Shown here: in pieces, positions 34,259 through 41,191 of the stretch | How the letters are laid out: each line of letters opens with the position of its first letter | How positions within the stretch are numbered: position 1 is the stretch's first letter | Assembly (NCBI GenBank): GCA_030615745.1 | Contig: JAUWYR010000021.1 | Location: 1-41,191, forward strand | DNA: 41,191 nucleotides | Source of the DNA: Candidatus Zixiibacteriota bacterium | GTDB taxonomy: Bacteria > Zixibacteria > MSB-5A5 > SM23-73-2 | Direction of reading: 5' to 3' | Position numbers and translations under genes: made by a program | The notes under the pieces: generated by a model | Seen by the model: the letters and a program-made list of their open reading frames with translations, nothing else | Database searches by the model: none | What the model was told of the DNA's origin: nothing

Positions 34259-35190
34259 TTTATATGCTTCAATGCGCTTTATACCAAAAAGGTGTGGATT
34301 TAAAGAAAAGGCTGGAATCCGCTCTGGGCAAAAAAAGGATTTTTTTTCATAACTTTCAAAAGCTTTCTGATCTTCAGGAGTATATTCACTCATATATTCT
34401 CGATTTAATCGTAGTTGCTGGAAAGTGTAGTTTTGCCCCCGAGCTTAAGCTTTTAAAAAAGATCAAAAAACATTCAGTCCTATCACTTGTTCCACTGGTT
34501 TTATATCATCCTAATCCAAAAAAAAAGTTGCTTTTGGCCGGATTGTCTTTAGGCGTGGATGAGTTTTTAACCAGAAGATGGGACAAGGATTTAATCTCAG
34601 GAAGGCTGAAAATGCTTCTCAAAAGAAGCCAGAGAGATTTAGGGATAAATCCTACCACCAGGTTGCCTGGGATGAGCTTGATTCAGAAGGAGATGGATAG
34701 AAGGATAAAAAAAGGTGAGGTCTTTGCTGTATGTTATGCTGATCTCGATGATTTCAAAGCTTACAACGATTATTATGGATATTTCTACGGTGATAGATTG
34801 ATAAAGAGAACATCTGAGCTAATAAGAGACATCGTGTATGGCTCAACAGAGAACGCTTTTGTTGGTCATATTGGCGGAGATGATTTCATCTTTTTAATCC
34901 CGGCAAATAAAATTCACGAGATCTGCTCTCATATAATCGATTCTTTTGATGAGATAATAGTCTCCTTTTACAAAGAAAAGGATGTAAAAAAAGGATATAT
35001 TATAACCAAGAACAGGAGAGGGGTTCTGGAGGAGTTTTCTATTATGACTTTATCCATAGCTGTGGTGGTAAATCAGGATCGGATGTTCTCCCATGTAGGG
35101 GAGATCTCTCATATGATCACAGATCTGAAAAAATACACCAAATCCCTTTCTGGTTCGAATTATACGATTGAGAGAAGGAAGAAGTATTAA
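34255..35190 (+). CDS. Degenerate receiver-like domain fused to a GGDDF (GGDEF-type) domain
   Basis: 311 aa from a GTG overlapping the xer stop; an ATG three codons later is also possible. Residues of about 1-120 have the alpha/beta layout of a receiver ('LDLIVVAGK...SLVPLVLYHP...GLSLGVDEFLTRRW'), but the phosphoacceptor Asp is absent (V-A-G follows the strand) and the usual Lys is Arg. Residues of about 130-300 form a GGDEF domain ('GINPTTRLPGMSLIQKEM', 'YADLDDFKAYNDYYGYFYGD') with the active-site loop 'HIGGDDF' in place of RxGGDEF. No RxxD inhibitory site is visible. It may be a weak diguanylate cyclase or a nucleotide sensor. Confidence 0.75.
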   Translation: MIYMLQCALYQKGVDLKKRLESALGKKRIFFHNFQKLSDLQEYIHSYILDLIVVAGKCSFAPELKLLKKIKKHSVLSLVPLVLYHPNPKKKLLLAGLSLGVDEFLTRRWDKDLISGRLKMLLKRSQRDLGINPTTRLPGMSLIQKEMDRRIKKGEVFAVCYADLDDFKAYNDYYGYFYGDRLIKRTSELIRDIVYGSTENAFVGHIGGDDFIFLIPANKIHEICSHIIDSFDEIIVSFYKEKDVKKGYIITKNRRGVLEEFSIMTLSIAVVVNQDRMFSHVGEISHMITDLKKYTKSLSGSNYTIERRKKY

Positions 35191-35195
35191 TGTAG

Positions 35196-35260
35196 GGGTC
35201 AAGGGTCAAGGGGCAAGAGTCAAGGGGCGAGATGCAAGATTCAAGGGGCAAGATGCAAGG
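35196..35260. repeat. Degenerate direct repeats of GGTCAAGGGGCAAGA
   Basis: Five or six imperfect tandem units (GGGTCAAGG, GGCAAGAGTCAAGG, GGCGAGATGCAAGATTCAAGG and so on), purely purine-skewed and out of keeping with the flanking coding sequence. They lie between the GGDDF gene's stop and the terminator. Confidence 0.7.
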
Positions 35261-35265
35261 TGTAG

Positions 35266-35293
35266 CGGCGGGCTTTATGCCCGCCGTTTTTTT
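35266..35293 (+). terminator. Rho-independent terminator after the xer/GGDDF genes
   Basis: Perfect 7-bp G/C stem CGGCGGG/CCCGCCG (35266-35272 with 35280-35286), loop CTTTATG, followed by seven T's. Confidence 0.85.
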
Positions 35294-35430
35294 ACTAAAA
35301 AGATTGACTTTTCTCCATAATCTATTGGTTTTTTCCAATATCTTTTCAAAAAAATTTATATAGAATTTAAGTTCGCATCTTTTTTCTCTTGTAATTAAAC
35401 AACTTATAAAAACCCCCACACAAAATCTTT

Positions 35431-35447
35431 TTGGCATATTGCTTGCA
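35431..35447 (+). promoter_or_regulatory. Sigma-54 (-24/-12) promoter
   Basis: TTGGCATATTGCTTGCA matches the -24/-12 consensus TTGGCA-N(6)-TTGCA, with the invariant GG and GC 12 bases apart. Transcription would begin near 35458, leaving a leader of about 40 bases before the GTG at 35497. No activator site is identifiable by eye. Confidence 0.6.
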
Positions 35448-35496
35448 TTAATCTTTTTTAGCTTATTTGTAATTAGTAATCCGCTAAGGGGGTATA

Positions 35497-37503
35497 GTGG
35501 GAAAAAGATACGGTCTTGAAGATAATGGTTTTCAAACTCTGGTTAAAGCTATCTTATGGGGACTTTTTGTCTTCATTTTATTCCTGGTGTTTTTAACCAT
35601 ACTTCAATGCTCAGTTAAAAAGCCTTCCGCTCCGACCTGGAACACCAAATTAAATATTCCTTTGATAAACAAGACCTATGATATGAAAACCATTGTGGAA
35701 AAACTCGATGACCTCTCTTTAATTTTGGATAGTCTTGGAAATCCTTGCTTTTATAAAAAAATTGAGGTTGATACATTAAGGATGGAAAAGATTTTGACAT
35801 TTGATTCAACCGATCAAAGTTTTTTTGAGACCCTGGGAGTTTTCAAAATCACCCCTCCTGATACTCAGAAAACAGAATTTTTATTAAAAGAGGTATATAG
35901 CGGGGAACTCGGTTTGCTCCCCCCATTTAGCTTTCTTTTGGAGGAAAAACTACAAAAGATTGAAACCTTCTCTTCTGTTACCTTAGATAAGGGGGAGGCT
36001 TTTATAAAAGTATCCAATCATTTGGGTTTGGATTTGGATTCTTTAAGTATCGACTTAATAGATAAAATTACGTCCGAAATTATAGGAACAGTGATCTACT
36101 TAGATGGAATATCAAATGACTCCAGCAAGGTCGAAAAAATAGATTTAGCAAAAAAATCTTTTTCAAATGATCTGTCATTTGATATAAAAGCACATACACC
36201 TGGTGGGGCAATCTTCACTTTGGCGGATAAATACCTTTTTCTATCGCTTTTTTTCTCTGACTCAATTTATGTAAAAGAAGCAAAAGCACAGATTCTGGAG
36301 ATTTTTAAAGAAATTAGAAATTCATTTTTTTTGCCAAAAGACCATACCATAGAAAAAGGTGAGATAGAGAAAGGGAAGATATTATTTAAAATTTACAATA
36401 AGACCAATCTTTCAGCAGATATGGAGATCACTTTACCAAACCTAACAAAAGCTGAAATTCCTTTATCTCTAACCGAATATTTACCCCCTTTATCTTCAGA
36501 TGAAATGGAGATTATTTTAGATGATTGTGAAATTCAATCTGTTTCAAATGGAGAAATTGCTCTTTTTTGGTCTTTAAAAACTTCTGGAACAGGGGAGGAG
36601 CAGGTAGAGGTGAAAAGTTCTGACTCGATTAAAATCTTTGTGGAATTCAAAAAAATAGAGTTCAGAAAGCTTTCTGGTGTTTTTTCTCCAACTCAGATTA
36701 AAATTGAAAGAGAGCCTGAGCCACTCGATATTCCCACAGGTTTTGAGACCGCAAAGCTTTCGGGTGCTTACTTAAAAGCAGAAATTTTAAATGGGGTAAA
36801 TCTTCCTGCAGTTTTGTCTGTTAAACTTATGGGTGACCAGGGAAAACAGCTCGAGATTTTAGAAGATATACCTTCAGGTACACCCTCCAATCCTATGAGA
36901 ACACTAATAGTTAAAGATGATCTAACAGATTTCTTTAATCCGATTCCATACATGATCACTGTATCAGGAGAGGCTTTGTATGGTGATGGAATGGAAAGTG
37001 GAACTGTTACTCAAAAGGATTTTGTCTGGGGCAAGCTTGAGATTTTTTCACAGATTGAAGTTACCTTCGATTCTAACCAGTTAGAACTCGATTCGGACTC
37101 TTTGAGCCTTGAAGAAGAGGATAGAAAGCTTTTAAGCCAGAGGGCGAACTGGACAAATGTGGTAATTTTGTTGGAGAATCATCTTCCCTTAGATTTGTCT
37201 TTGGAGCTTTTTATCAATGATTCAGAAGATGTTTACAATCAACCTGATCTGGTTGTTGGACCGGTGAAGTTAAATTCCGGAGAAAAGGATCAAAATGGTA
37301 TTGTGATAAACCCAAATTTTTCTGAGACAAAAATAGAATTAAAAAAAGAGGACTTGAAAATCTTTGAAAAAACCCCTTTCTGGATAGGTGGTTATATCAA
37401 CCTTTTTGGCACAAATGGTGAAAAAATAAAGATTGTGGCAAAGGATTATTTGAGGATAACTTCCTTTGTGGAAGCTGAGATAAAATTAGGGGAGATAAAA
37501 TGA
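35497..37503 (+). CDS. Large exported envelope protein of unknown function
   Basis: 668 aa from a GTG preceded by AAGGGGG. One N-terminal hydrophobic segment (about 18-38, 'AILWGLFVFILFLVFLTILQC') ends in a Cys; the preceding residues do not form a good lipobox, so either a lipoprotein or a membrane-anchored protein is possible. The rest is acidic and beta-rich, with repeated strand patterns ('EIPLSLTEYLPPLSSDEMEI', 'ILLENHLPLDLSLELFINDS'). The N-terminal 'PSAPTWNTKLNIPLINKTYDM' resembles large lipoproteins of FCB-group bacteria. The stop overlaps the next start (ATGA), pairing it with a predicted outer-membrane barrel. Confidence 0.7.
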   Translation: MGKRYGLEDNGFQTLVKAILWGLFVFILFLVFLTILQCSVKKPSAPTWNTKLNIPLINKTYDMKTIVEKLDDLSLILDSLGNPCFYKKIEVDTLRMEKILTFDSTDQSFFETLGVFKITPPDTQKTEFLLKEVYSGELGLLPPFSFLLEEKLQKIETFSSVTLDKGEAFIKVSNHLGLDLDSLSIDLIDKITSEIIGTVIYLDGISNDSSKVEKIDLAKKSFSNDLSFDIKAHTPGGAIFTLADKYLFLSLFFSDSIYVKEAKAQILEIFKEIRNSFFLPKDHTIEKGEIEKGKILFKIYNKTNLSADMEITLPNLTKAEIPLSLTEYLPPLSSDEMEIILDDCEIQSVSNGEIALFWSLKTSGTGEEQVEVKSSDSIKIFVEFKKIEFRKLSGVFSPTQIKIEREPEPLDIPTGFETAKLSGAYLKAEILNGVNLPAVLSVKLMGDQGKQLEILEDIPSGTPSNPMRTLIVKDDLTDFFNPIPYMITVSGEALYGDGMESGTVTQKDFVWGKLEIFSQIEVTFDSNQLELDSDSLSLEEEDRKLLSQRANWTNVVILLENHLPLDLSLELFINDSEDVYNQPDLVVGPVKLNSGEKDQNGIVINPNFSETKIELKKEDLKIFEKTPFWIGGYINLFGTNGEKIKIVAKDYLRITSFVEAEIKLGEIK

Positions 37504-38747
37504 AAAGAATTGTTTTGGGATTTATTATAGTGATTCTTTTAATCTTTTTCTTTCCCGGCGTAGCATCATCCTGGGTAGAGTCCTCTGCCAGAAGCTTAGG
37601 TTCAGGAGGAGCATCTACTTCTGTCACAAACTCAAGTGAAGCCATTTTCAAAAATCCTGCGAATTTGGCTTTTGGGAAAAAATTTTCCGTCACTTTTTTC
37701 TCCCTGGGAATAAAAGTAGAAAACAATAGCTTCAGCTTAAAAGATTACAATACTTATAATGGAAAATTCTTAGAGCAAAAAGATAAGGATAAGATTTTAT
37801 CTAAAGTTCCTGAAAATGGGTTGAACCTTTATGGTGATCTGGGAGCATCTTTTTTTGGAGTAAGGGTTGGTAAATTCGGGTTTGCCTCCCGGATTTTAGG
37901 AATCTCAGATTTGACCTTTCCAAAAAAGCCTCTGGAAATACTTCTTTTTGGAAATTCATTTGACCAAAAAGTTGAGTTGGAAAAAATTAAAGGCGAAGCA
38001 TTTTTGCTTTTTGAATTAGCTTTTTCCTATGGGACAAAGATCAAAAGTTATAAAAAAAGACCTTTGTTTGCTGGTTTGAATTTCAGATGGATAAAAGGAA
38101 TTTTTTATCAAAAAATAACAGAATCATCTGGCTTTTTCGAAACTCAGAAAAACGGGATTTATGGTAAAGGAGATTTTGCGATGAAATCTGCAAAGGGTGG
38201 ATGGGGCTTCGCATTTGATTTAGGATTTGCATCTTTTTTTAACGATAGGATAACTTTAGGATTATGTTTCCTAAACATAATAAACAGCATTAATTGGAAC
38301 AAAAATACCCAAAAAAAAGGGTATAGTATTTCATTTGATTCTTTAACTTTTGAGAACTCAGATGATGATTCAGTTTTTGTTGACCAGGATTATACTGAGG
38401 ATATTGGCTCATTTAAATCTAAGTTACCATTGATAATAAAGGGTGGTATGTCTTATAAGCTTAAAAATTTTATTCTCTTAGCTGATTTGGAGCAGGGTTT
38501 CAAAAATACCACAGGAAGTTCAACTATACCTAAGTTCTCTTTTGGAGGTGAATATAATAAATTCTCATGGTTTGAAATCAGGTCAGGTGTGATTTTAGGT
38601 GGAAAGGAGAAGTTTGCAATTTGTTGGGGATGGGGTATTAAGATAAAGCCCGTTTTTGTTGATTTCGGAATGAGCATAAAGAACTCCTTTTGGCCGAGCA
38701 AAGGAAAGGGGATGGGAGTTTTATTGTCGAGTGGAATTATGTTTTAA
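37500..38747 (+). CDS. Predicted outer-membrane beta-barrel protein (PorV/TraF-like)
   Basis: 415 aa. A signal peptide of about 24 residues is followed by 'SSARSLGSGGASTSVTNSSEAIFKNPANLAF', the start pattern of PorV/PorQ- and TraF-type barrels, then alternating strands throughout ('GLNLYGDLGASFFGVRVGKFGFASRILGI', 'GWGIKIKPVFVDFGMSIK') and a final strand ending '...LSSGIMF' with a terminal Phe. It probably resides in the outer membrane. It overlaps the 668-aa gene by 4 bp; the two are probably expressed together from the sigma-54 promoter and may form one surface complex. Confidence 0.75.
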   Translation: MKRIVLGFIIVILLIFFFPGVASSWVESSARSLGSGGASTSVTNSSEAIFKNPANLAFGKKFSVTFFSLGIKVENNSFSLKDYNTYNGKFLEQKDKDKILSKVPENGLNLYGDLGASFFGVRVGKFGFASRILGISDLTFPKKPLEILLFGNSFDQKVELEKIKGEAFLLFELAFSYGTKIKSYKKRPLFAGLNFRWIKGIFYQKITESSGFFETQKNGIYGKGDFAMKSAKGGWGFAFDLGFASFFNDRITLGLCFLNIINSINWNKNTQKKGYSISFDSLTFENSDDDSVFVDQDYTEDIGSFKSKLPLIIKGGMSYKLKNFILLADLEQGFKNTTGSSTIPKFSFGGEYNKFSWFEIRSGVILGGKEKFAICWGWGIKIKPVFVDFGMSIKNSFWPSKGKGMGVLLSSGIMF

Positions 38748-38771
38748 GAATGAAAATAGGTTGAAAAGTGG

Positions 38772-38793
38772 TGTCAGGAGTTACCTCCTGACA
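38772..38793. repeat. 9-bp hairpin after the barrel gene
   Basis: TGTCAGGAG TTAC CTCCTGACA, a perfect stem with a 4-base loop. No T-run follows, so it is more like a REP-type palindrome than a terminator. Confidence 0.6.
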
Positions 38794-38821
38794 GCACAGG
38801 AAAAAATTTACGGAGGGCAAA

Positions 38822-39013
38822 ATGGATCAATTTTTAAAAACAACCAAACAGTTTTTTGAATCTGATAAAAAGAAAAATAGTAAACCTTTTGAAATGGATA
38901 TGGACAAAAAAAGGATTTTAATGGTGAAGAAAACTTTTTTGCCCTTTTGGATGAGGAAGTTTCCAAAAGATACTGAAGTGTTGGATAGGAAAAATATTCA
39001 AAATCTGCGCTAA
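38822..39013 (+). CDS. Small basic protein (63 aa), unknown
   Basis: The ATG is preceded by ACGGAGGGCAAA, one of the best ribosome sites in the window. The product is Lys-rich and has no hydrophobic segment long enough for a membrane helix: 'MDQFLKTTKQFFESDKKKNS' then 'FWMRKFPKDTEVLDRKNIQNL'. No family recognised. It stands between a hairpin (38772) and an inverted-repeat element (39027). The strong ribosome site argues for expression; a role with the upstream barrel protein is possible but not shown. Confidence 0.5.
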   Translation: MDQFLKTTKQFFESDKKKNSKPFEMDMDKKRILMVKKTFLPFWMRKFPKDTEVLDRKNIQNLR

Positions 39014-39026
39014 AAAAATAAAAAAA

Positions 39027-39149
39027 GAGTCGCCGAGTGCAAAATTTGCGTATGCCTCAAGGTCAAGAGACATCAAGAGATTTGTGAAAGCATTCTTCTT
39101 TCACCCCCGGATGAGTCTTTCACTAATCAAAAAAATCACTTGGCGACTC
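39027..39149. repeat. 123-bp inverted-repeat element (GAGTCGCC arms)
   Basis: Terminal arms GAGTCGCCGAGTG (39027-39039) and CACTTGGCGACTC (39137-39149) are inverted repeats, 12 of 13 matching. The interior contains a GTGAAAG/CTTTCAC hairpin and a short GCAAAATTTGC palindrome. It is non-coding and abuts the next element with two bases between. Confidence 0.65.
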
Positions 39150-39151
39150 AC

Positions 39152-39284
39152 CTAGTGTAGTGTCTCACAAATAGCTTTACTATCCTGTCATTCCGGGCAA
39201 AGCGAGGAATCTCGGTAAGAGATTGCTTCGGGACTTCGTCCCTCGCAATGACAGTGTAAAGAAATGTTAGAGACACCACACTAG
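39152..39284. repeat. 133-bp nested MITE-like element
   Basis: Outer inverted arms CTAGTGTAGTGTCTC (39152-39166) and GAGACACCACACTAG (39270-39284), 14 of 15 matching, enclose an inner TGTCATT...AATGACA element (39186-39253) of the same family as 19008-19090. The right outer arm supplies the TAG stop codon of the gene on the minus strand (39281-39283). Confidence 0.7.
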
Positions 39285-41191
39285 CCTTCGAATGGAATTC
39301 CGAGCGTTGAACTCATTATGAAGATAAAGCAGATGAAGTTCAAAAGAGCTGTCAAAAGAAGGCTTAGAGGAATTCCTAAAAGGGGGATGAGGATTACGCT
39401 CACGAGAATCGAGCTTAATGCGGAGCCTAAAAGGTCAACTGAATAACCTGTCCCCACATTTTTCTCACCCTTTTCCTTGATAAAAAGATGATTGGCTGTG
39501 GTGAATTCCAGACCTCCTAAAACACCTGAGAGTGTGATCAAGATCAAAAGTGATGATTCTATTATAAATTCTTTTACCAAAGCTTTTGAAAAATAGCTGA
39601 TTACCAAAAGAAGCAAAAGTGGAAGAAGAACCTGAATTAATTGAAGCTTGGAAAGCCATCTGAAGTCCAGAGTTTTGTTTTTAATCCTTTTCTCAAAAAG
39701 AAAGGCGCCTAAAAAAAGTCCTACCATAAAAGCGGTCAAGATCAAACCAATCTTAGAATAGATGTATCCATAAAAAATCTGATAGGATAAAAGGATTAAA
39801 ATCTCCAAAAGAATGCTTGAGAAACCAACCATAAAAATAGCACAAAGTGCTAAACTTTGGTATTTTGTCTTTTTCTTATAGAAAAAACTAAGAACAGAAA
39901 AGAGAAGAATTGAAGGTAGAAGAAAATACCAGATGTTTTTTACACCCATCAGGAAAAGGAAGATTTTCTTTTCAAAAGACCTGAATTGAGTGCTCCAGAG
40001 TATAGTGTTATAGAAATAGGATATGGGTCTGAGGTCGCAATTTATTCTTCCCCTAACAGAGGTGACAGAAGATTTAAGATTTTCCAATCTTTTAGAGGAG
40101 AGGCGGTCGGGCAGAAGATGGGGGCTCACATATATAGCTGAAACCCCTCCCTTTTCCAAGTTTCCCACTATTTTTTCCCAGTCAGAGAAAAGTTCCCTCT
40201 GGTCTGAGGCTAAGAATATTGCATTGGCACCGGGCAGAATTTCTGTTTTTTCGAAGACTAACTTTAATGTTCGATAAAGGCTTGAAAGGTAAAGTGCTTG
40301 CTCTGAGCTTATGTAATTCACCTGTGAGCTTACCCTGAAGGAAAATATTCCATCCGGATTCAGAATTCCTTTTATCATCTGAAAAAATTCTTTTGTGTAA
40401 AATCTGTTTAACTGAGCGGTGTAGGGGTCAGGAAGATTTAAAATCACAACATCATAAGGATAATCGATTTTTTTGGTCTTATTTTTGACGAAGAGCCTTC
40501 CATCTATAACCAGAAGTTTTGCTTTATCAAGAGATTTGATTTCCTGTTCAGGTAAAAACTTCTTTCCGATGCCTATAAGCCTAAAATCGAGCTCAACATA
40601 ATCGATTTTAATATCTTTGTATTTTTGAGCCTGAGAAATTGCGCCTCCCAGACCACCTCCGATTAAAAGTAGACTTTTAGGATTTGGATGCTGGGAAAGA
40701 CCAAATAGAACCGCCTCCTCAGCTGAGTATTCATCAGGGTAGGAGAAGAGCATAAGACCATTCTCAAAAAATGTTATTTGTTCATCTGTTTTCATAACCG
40801 CGATGTTTCCGTAAATTGTGTCCTCAGAGTAGGTTATTGGCAGGTTTCTCCACAACTTGGAAAATGAGAAGTCATCTAAAGTTTTGTCTATTCCCGAAAA
40901 ATAAACTGCGAATATAAAAACAAAAGTTGTCAGTAAAAGAATAAAAGATTTTACCCTTTCTTTGAAATTAACCAAAAGAAAAGCTGTCATTAAAAGATTT
41001 ATTACAAAAAGAGAAGTAACGATAGCGAAGTTTGAAAGATGAGGGATAAGAACAAAGGTGGCTAAAAGACCTCCGATACCTGCGCCCAAAGACTCCCATA
41101 GATAAACGCGGTTAACAAGAAAGGAGGGGAGACCTCTGAATTCCCAGAACCTTGAGTTCAAGACAAAGAGAATACCCCACAAAAGGCATAA
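39281..41191 (-). CDS. MFS/spermidine-synthase-like fusion protein (5' truncated by window)
   Basis: The frame is open to the right end, so the N-terminus is missing. There are N-terminal membrane helices with 'VYLWESLGAGIGGLLATFVLIP', then a spermidine-synthase-like Rossmann domain ('EDTIYGNIAVMKTD', 'SLLLIGGGLGGAISQA', 'DYVELDFRLIGIGKKF', 'YDVVILNLPDPYTAQLNRFYTKEFF'), then seven or so further helices ending 'SSTLGIPFEG'. 'NLPDPYTAQLNRFY' holds the Asp usually involved in catalysis (D-x-x-D/DP type). Such fused membrane aminopropyltransferase-like proteins are widespread; whether they make polyamines is not established. The stop codon is contributed by the repeat element at 39152-39284. Confidence 0.8.
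   Translation of the reverse strand, partial: LCLLWGILFVLNSRFWEFRGLPSFLVNRVYLWESLGAGIGGLLATFVLIPHLSNFAIVTSLFVINLLMTAFLLVNFKERVKSFILLLTTFVFIFAVYFSGIDKTLDDFSFSKLWRNLPITYSEDTIYGNIAVMKTDEQITFFENGLMLFSYPDEYSAEEAVLFGLSQHPNPKSLLLIGGGLGGAISQAQKYKDIKIDYVELDFRLIGIGKKFLPEQEIKSLDKAKLLVIDGRLFVKNKTKKIDYPYDVVILNLPDPYTAQLNRFYTKEFFQMIKGILNPDGIFSFRVSSQVNYISSEQALYLSSLYRTLKLVFEKTEILPGANAIFLASDQRELFSDWEKIVGNLEKGGVSAIYVSPHLLPDRLSSKRLENLKSSVTSVRGRINCDLRPISYFYNTILWSTQFRSFEKKIFLFLMGVKNIWYFLLPSILLFSVLSFFYKKKTKYQSLALCAIFMVGFSSILLEILILLSYQIFYGYIYSKIGLILTAFMVGLFLGAFLFEKRIKNKTLDFRWLSKLQLIQVLLPLLLLLVISYFSKALVKEFIIESSLLILITLSGVLGGLEFTTANHLFIKEKGEKNVGTGYSVDLLGSALSSILVSVILIPLLGIPLSLLLTALLNFICFIFIMSSTLGIPFEG

Noticed and set aside
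1-41191. CRISPR arrays, tRNA or rRNA genes
   Set aside because: No regularly spaced direct repeats and no tRNA T-loop or rRNA-like sequence were seen on either strand; the S23-like gene is free-standing.

Overview
This is a bacterial, low-GC, double-membraned (Gram-negative-type) chromosome segment. It encodes a TonB-dependent receptor, a complete ExbB/ExbD/ExbD/TonB motor, a TolC-family exporter and several predicted outer-membrane barrels. GWxTD-domain proteins, a K+-dependent membrane pyrophosphatase, an S23-like four-helix-bundle protein and many short palindromic interspersed repeats suggest an uncultured FCB-type or candidate-phylum lineage (Zixibacteria-, WOR-3- or KSB1-like). That placement is my impression from gene content, not a computed result.

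Layout. Positions 1-4406 (+ strand) hold the 3' end of a TonB-dependent receptor, an HD-domain protein, a YfiM-like protein, an Atg22/UMF1-type MFS transporter and a PHP-domain hydrolase. Positions 4636-9298 (- strand) are a mixed accessory block: two DUF3795 cysteine-rich proteins, a glycosyltransferase, a PNPOx-like flavoprotein, MntP and two small unknowns, with palindromic repeats between them. Positions 9488-12288 (- strand) are a compositionally different three-gene cassette of unknown function: a 140-aa beta-rich protein, a 540-aa protein and an HEAAH metallopeptidase. The first two genes carry single-base frameshifts that I could bridge by hand. About 1.1 kb without an intact gene lies upstream (12289-13371); it contains a structured, switch-like leader on the minus strand and traces of at least one decayed small gene.

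Positions 13372-18863 (+) are an envelope-energisation operon: TPR lipoprotein, membrane protein, ExbB, two ExbDs and TonB. It ends in a strong terminator and is followed, after an 83-bp MITE-like repeat, by the membrane pyrophosphatase. Positions 21612-33104 are a long export operon: Yip1-like protein, TolC-like protein, HlyD/MacA-like adaptor, MacB-type ATPase, two paralogous FtsX/MacB permeases, two GWxTD proteins, then a NatA/NatB-like ABC pair. The NatA gene is split by a shortened poly-A tract. Positions 33338-35190 encode a Xer recombinase and a protein with a receiver-like domain fused to a GGDDF domain. A near-consensus sigma-54 promoter at 35431 precedes a 668-aa envelope protein and a beta-barrel protein. 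The right end holds two nested inverted-repeat elements and a truncated MFS/spermidine-synthase fusion.

The best candidate for an undescribed system is the 9.5-12.3 kb cassette with its structured leader. All structural, frameshift and family statements come from reading the sequence by eye; no search or folding program was run.
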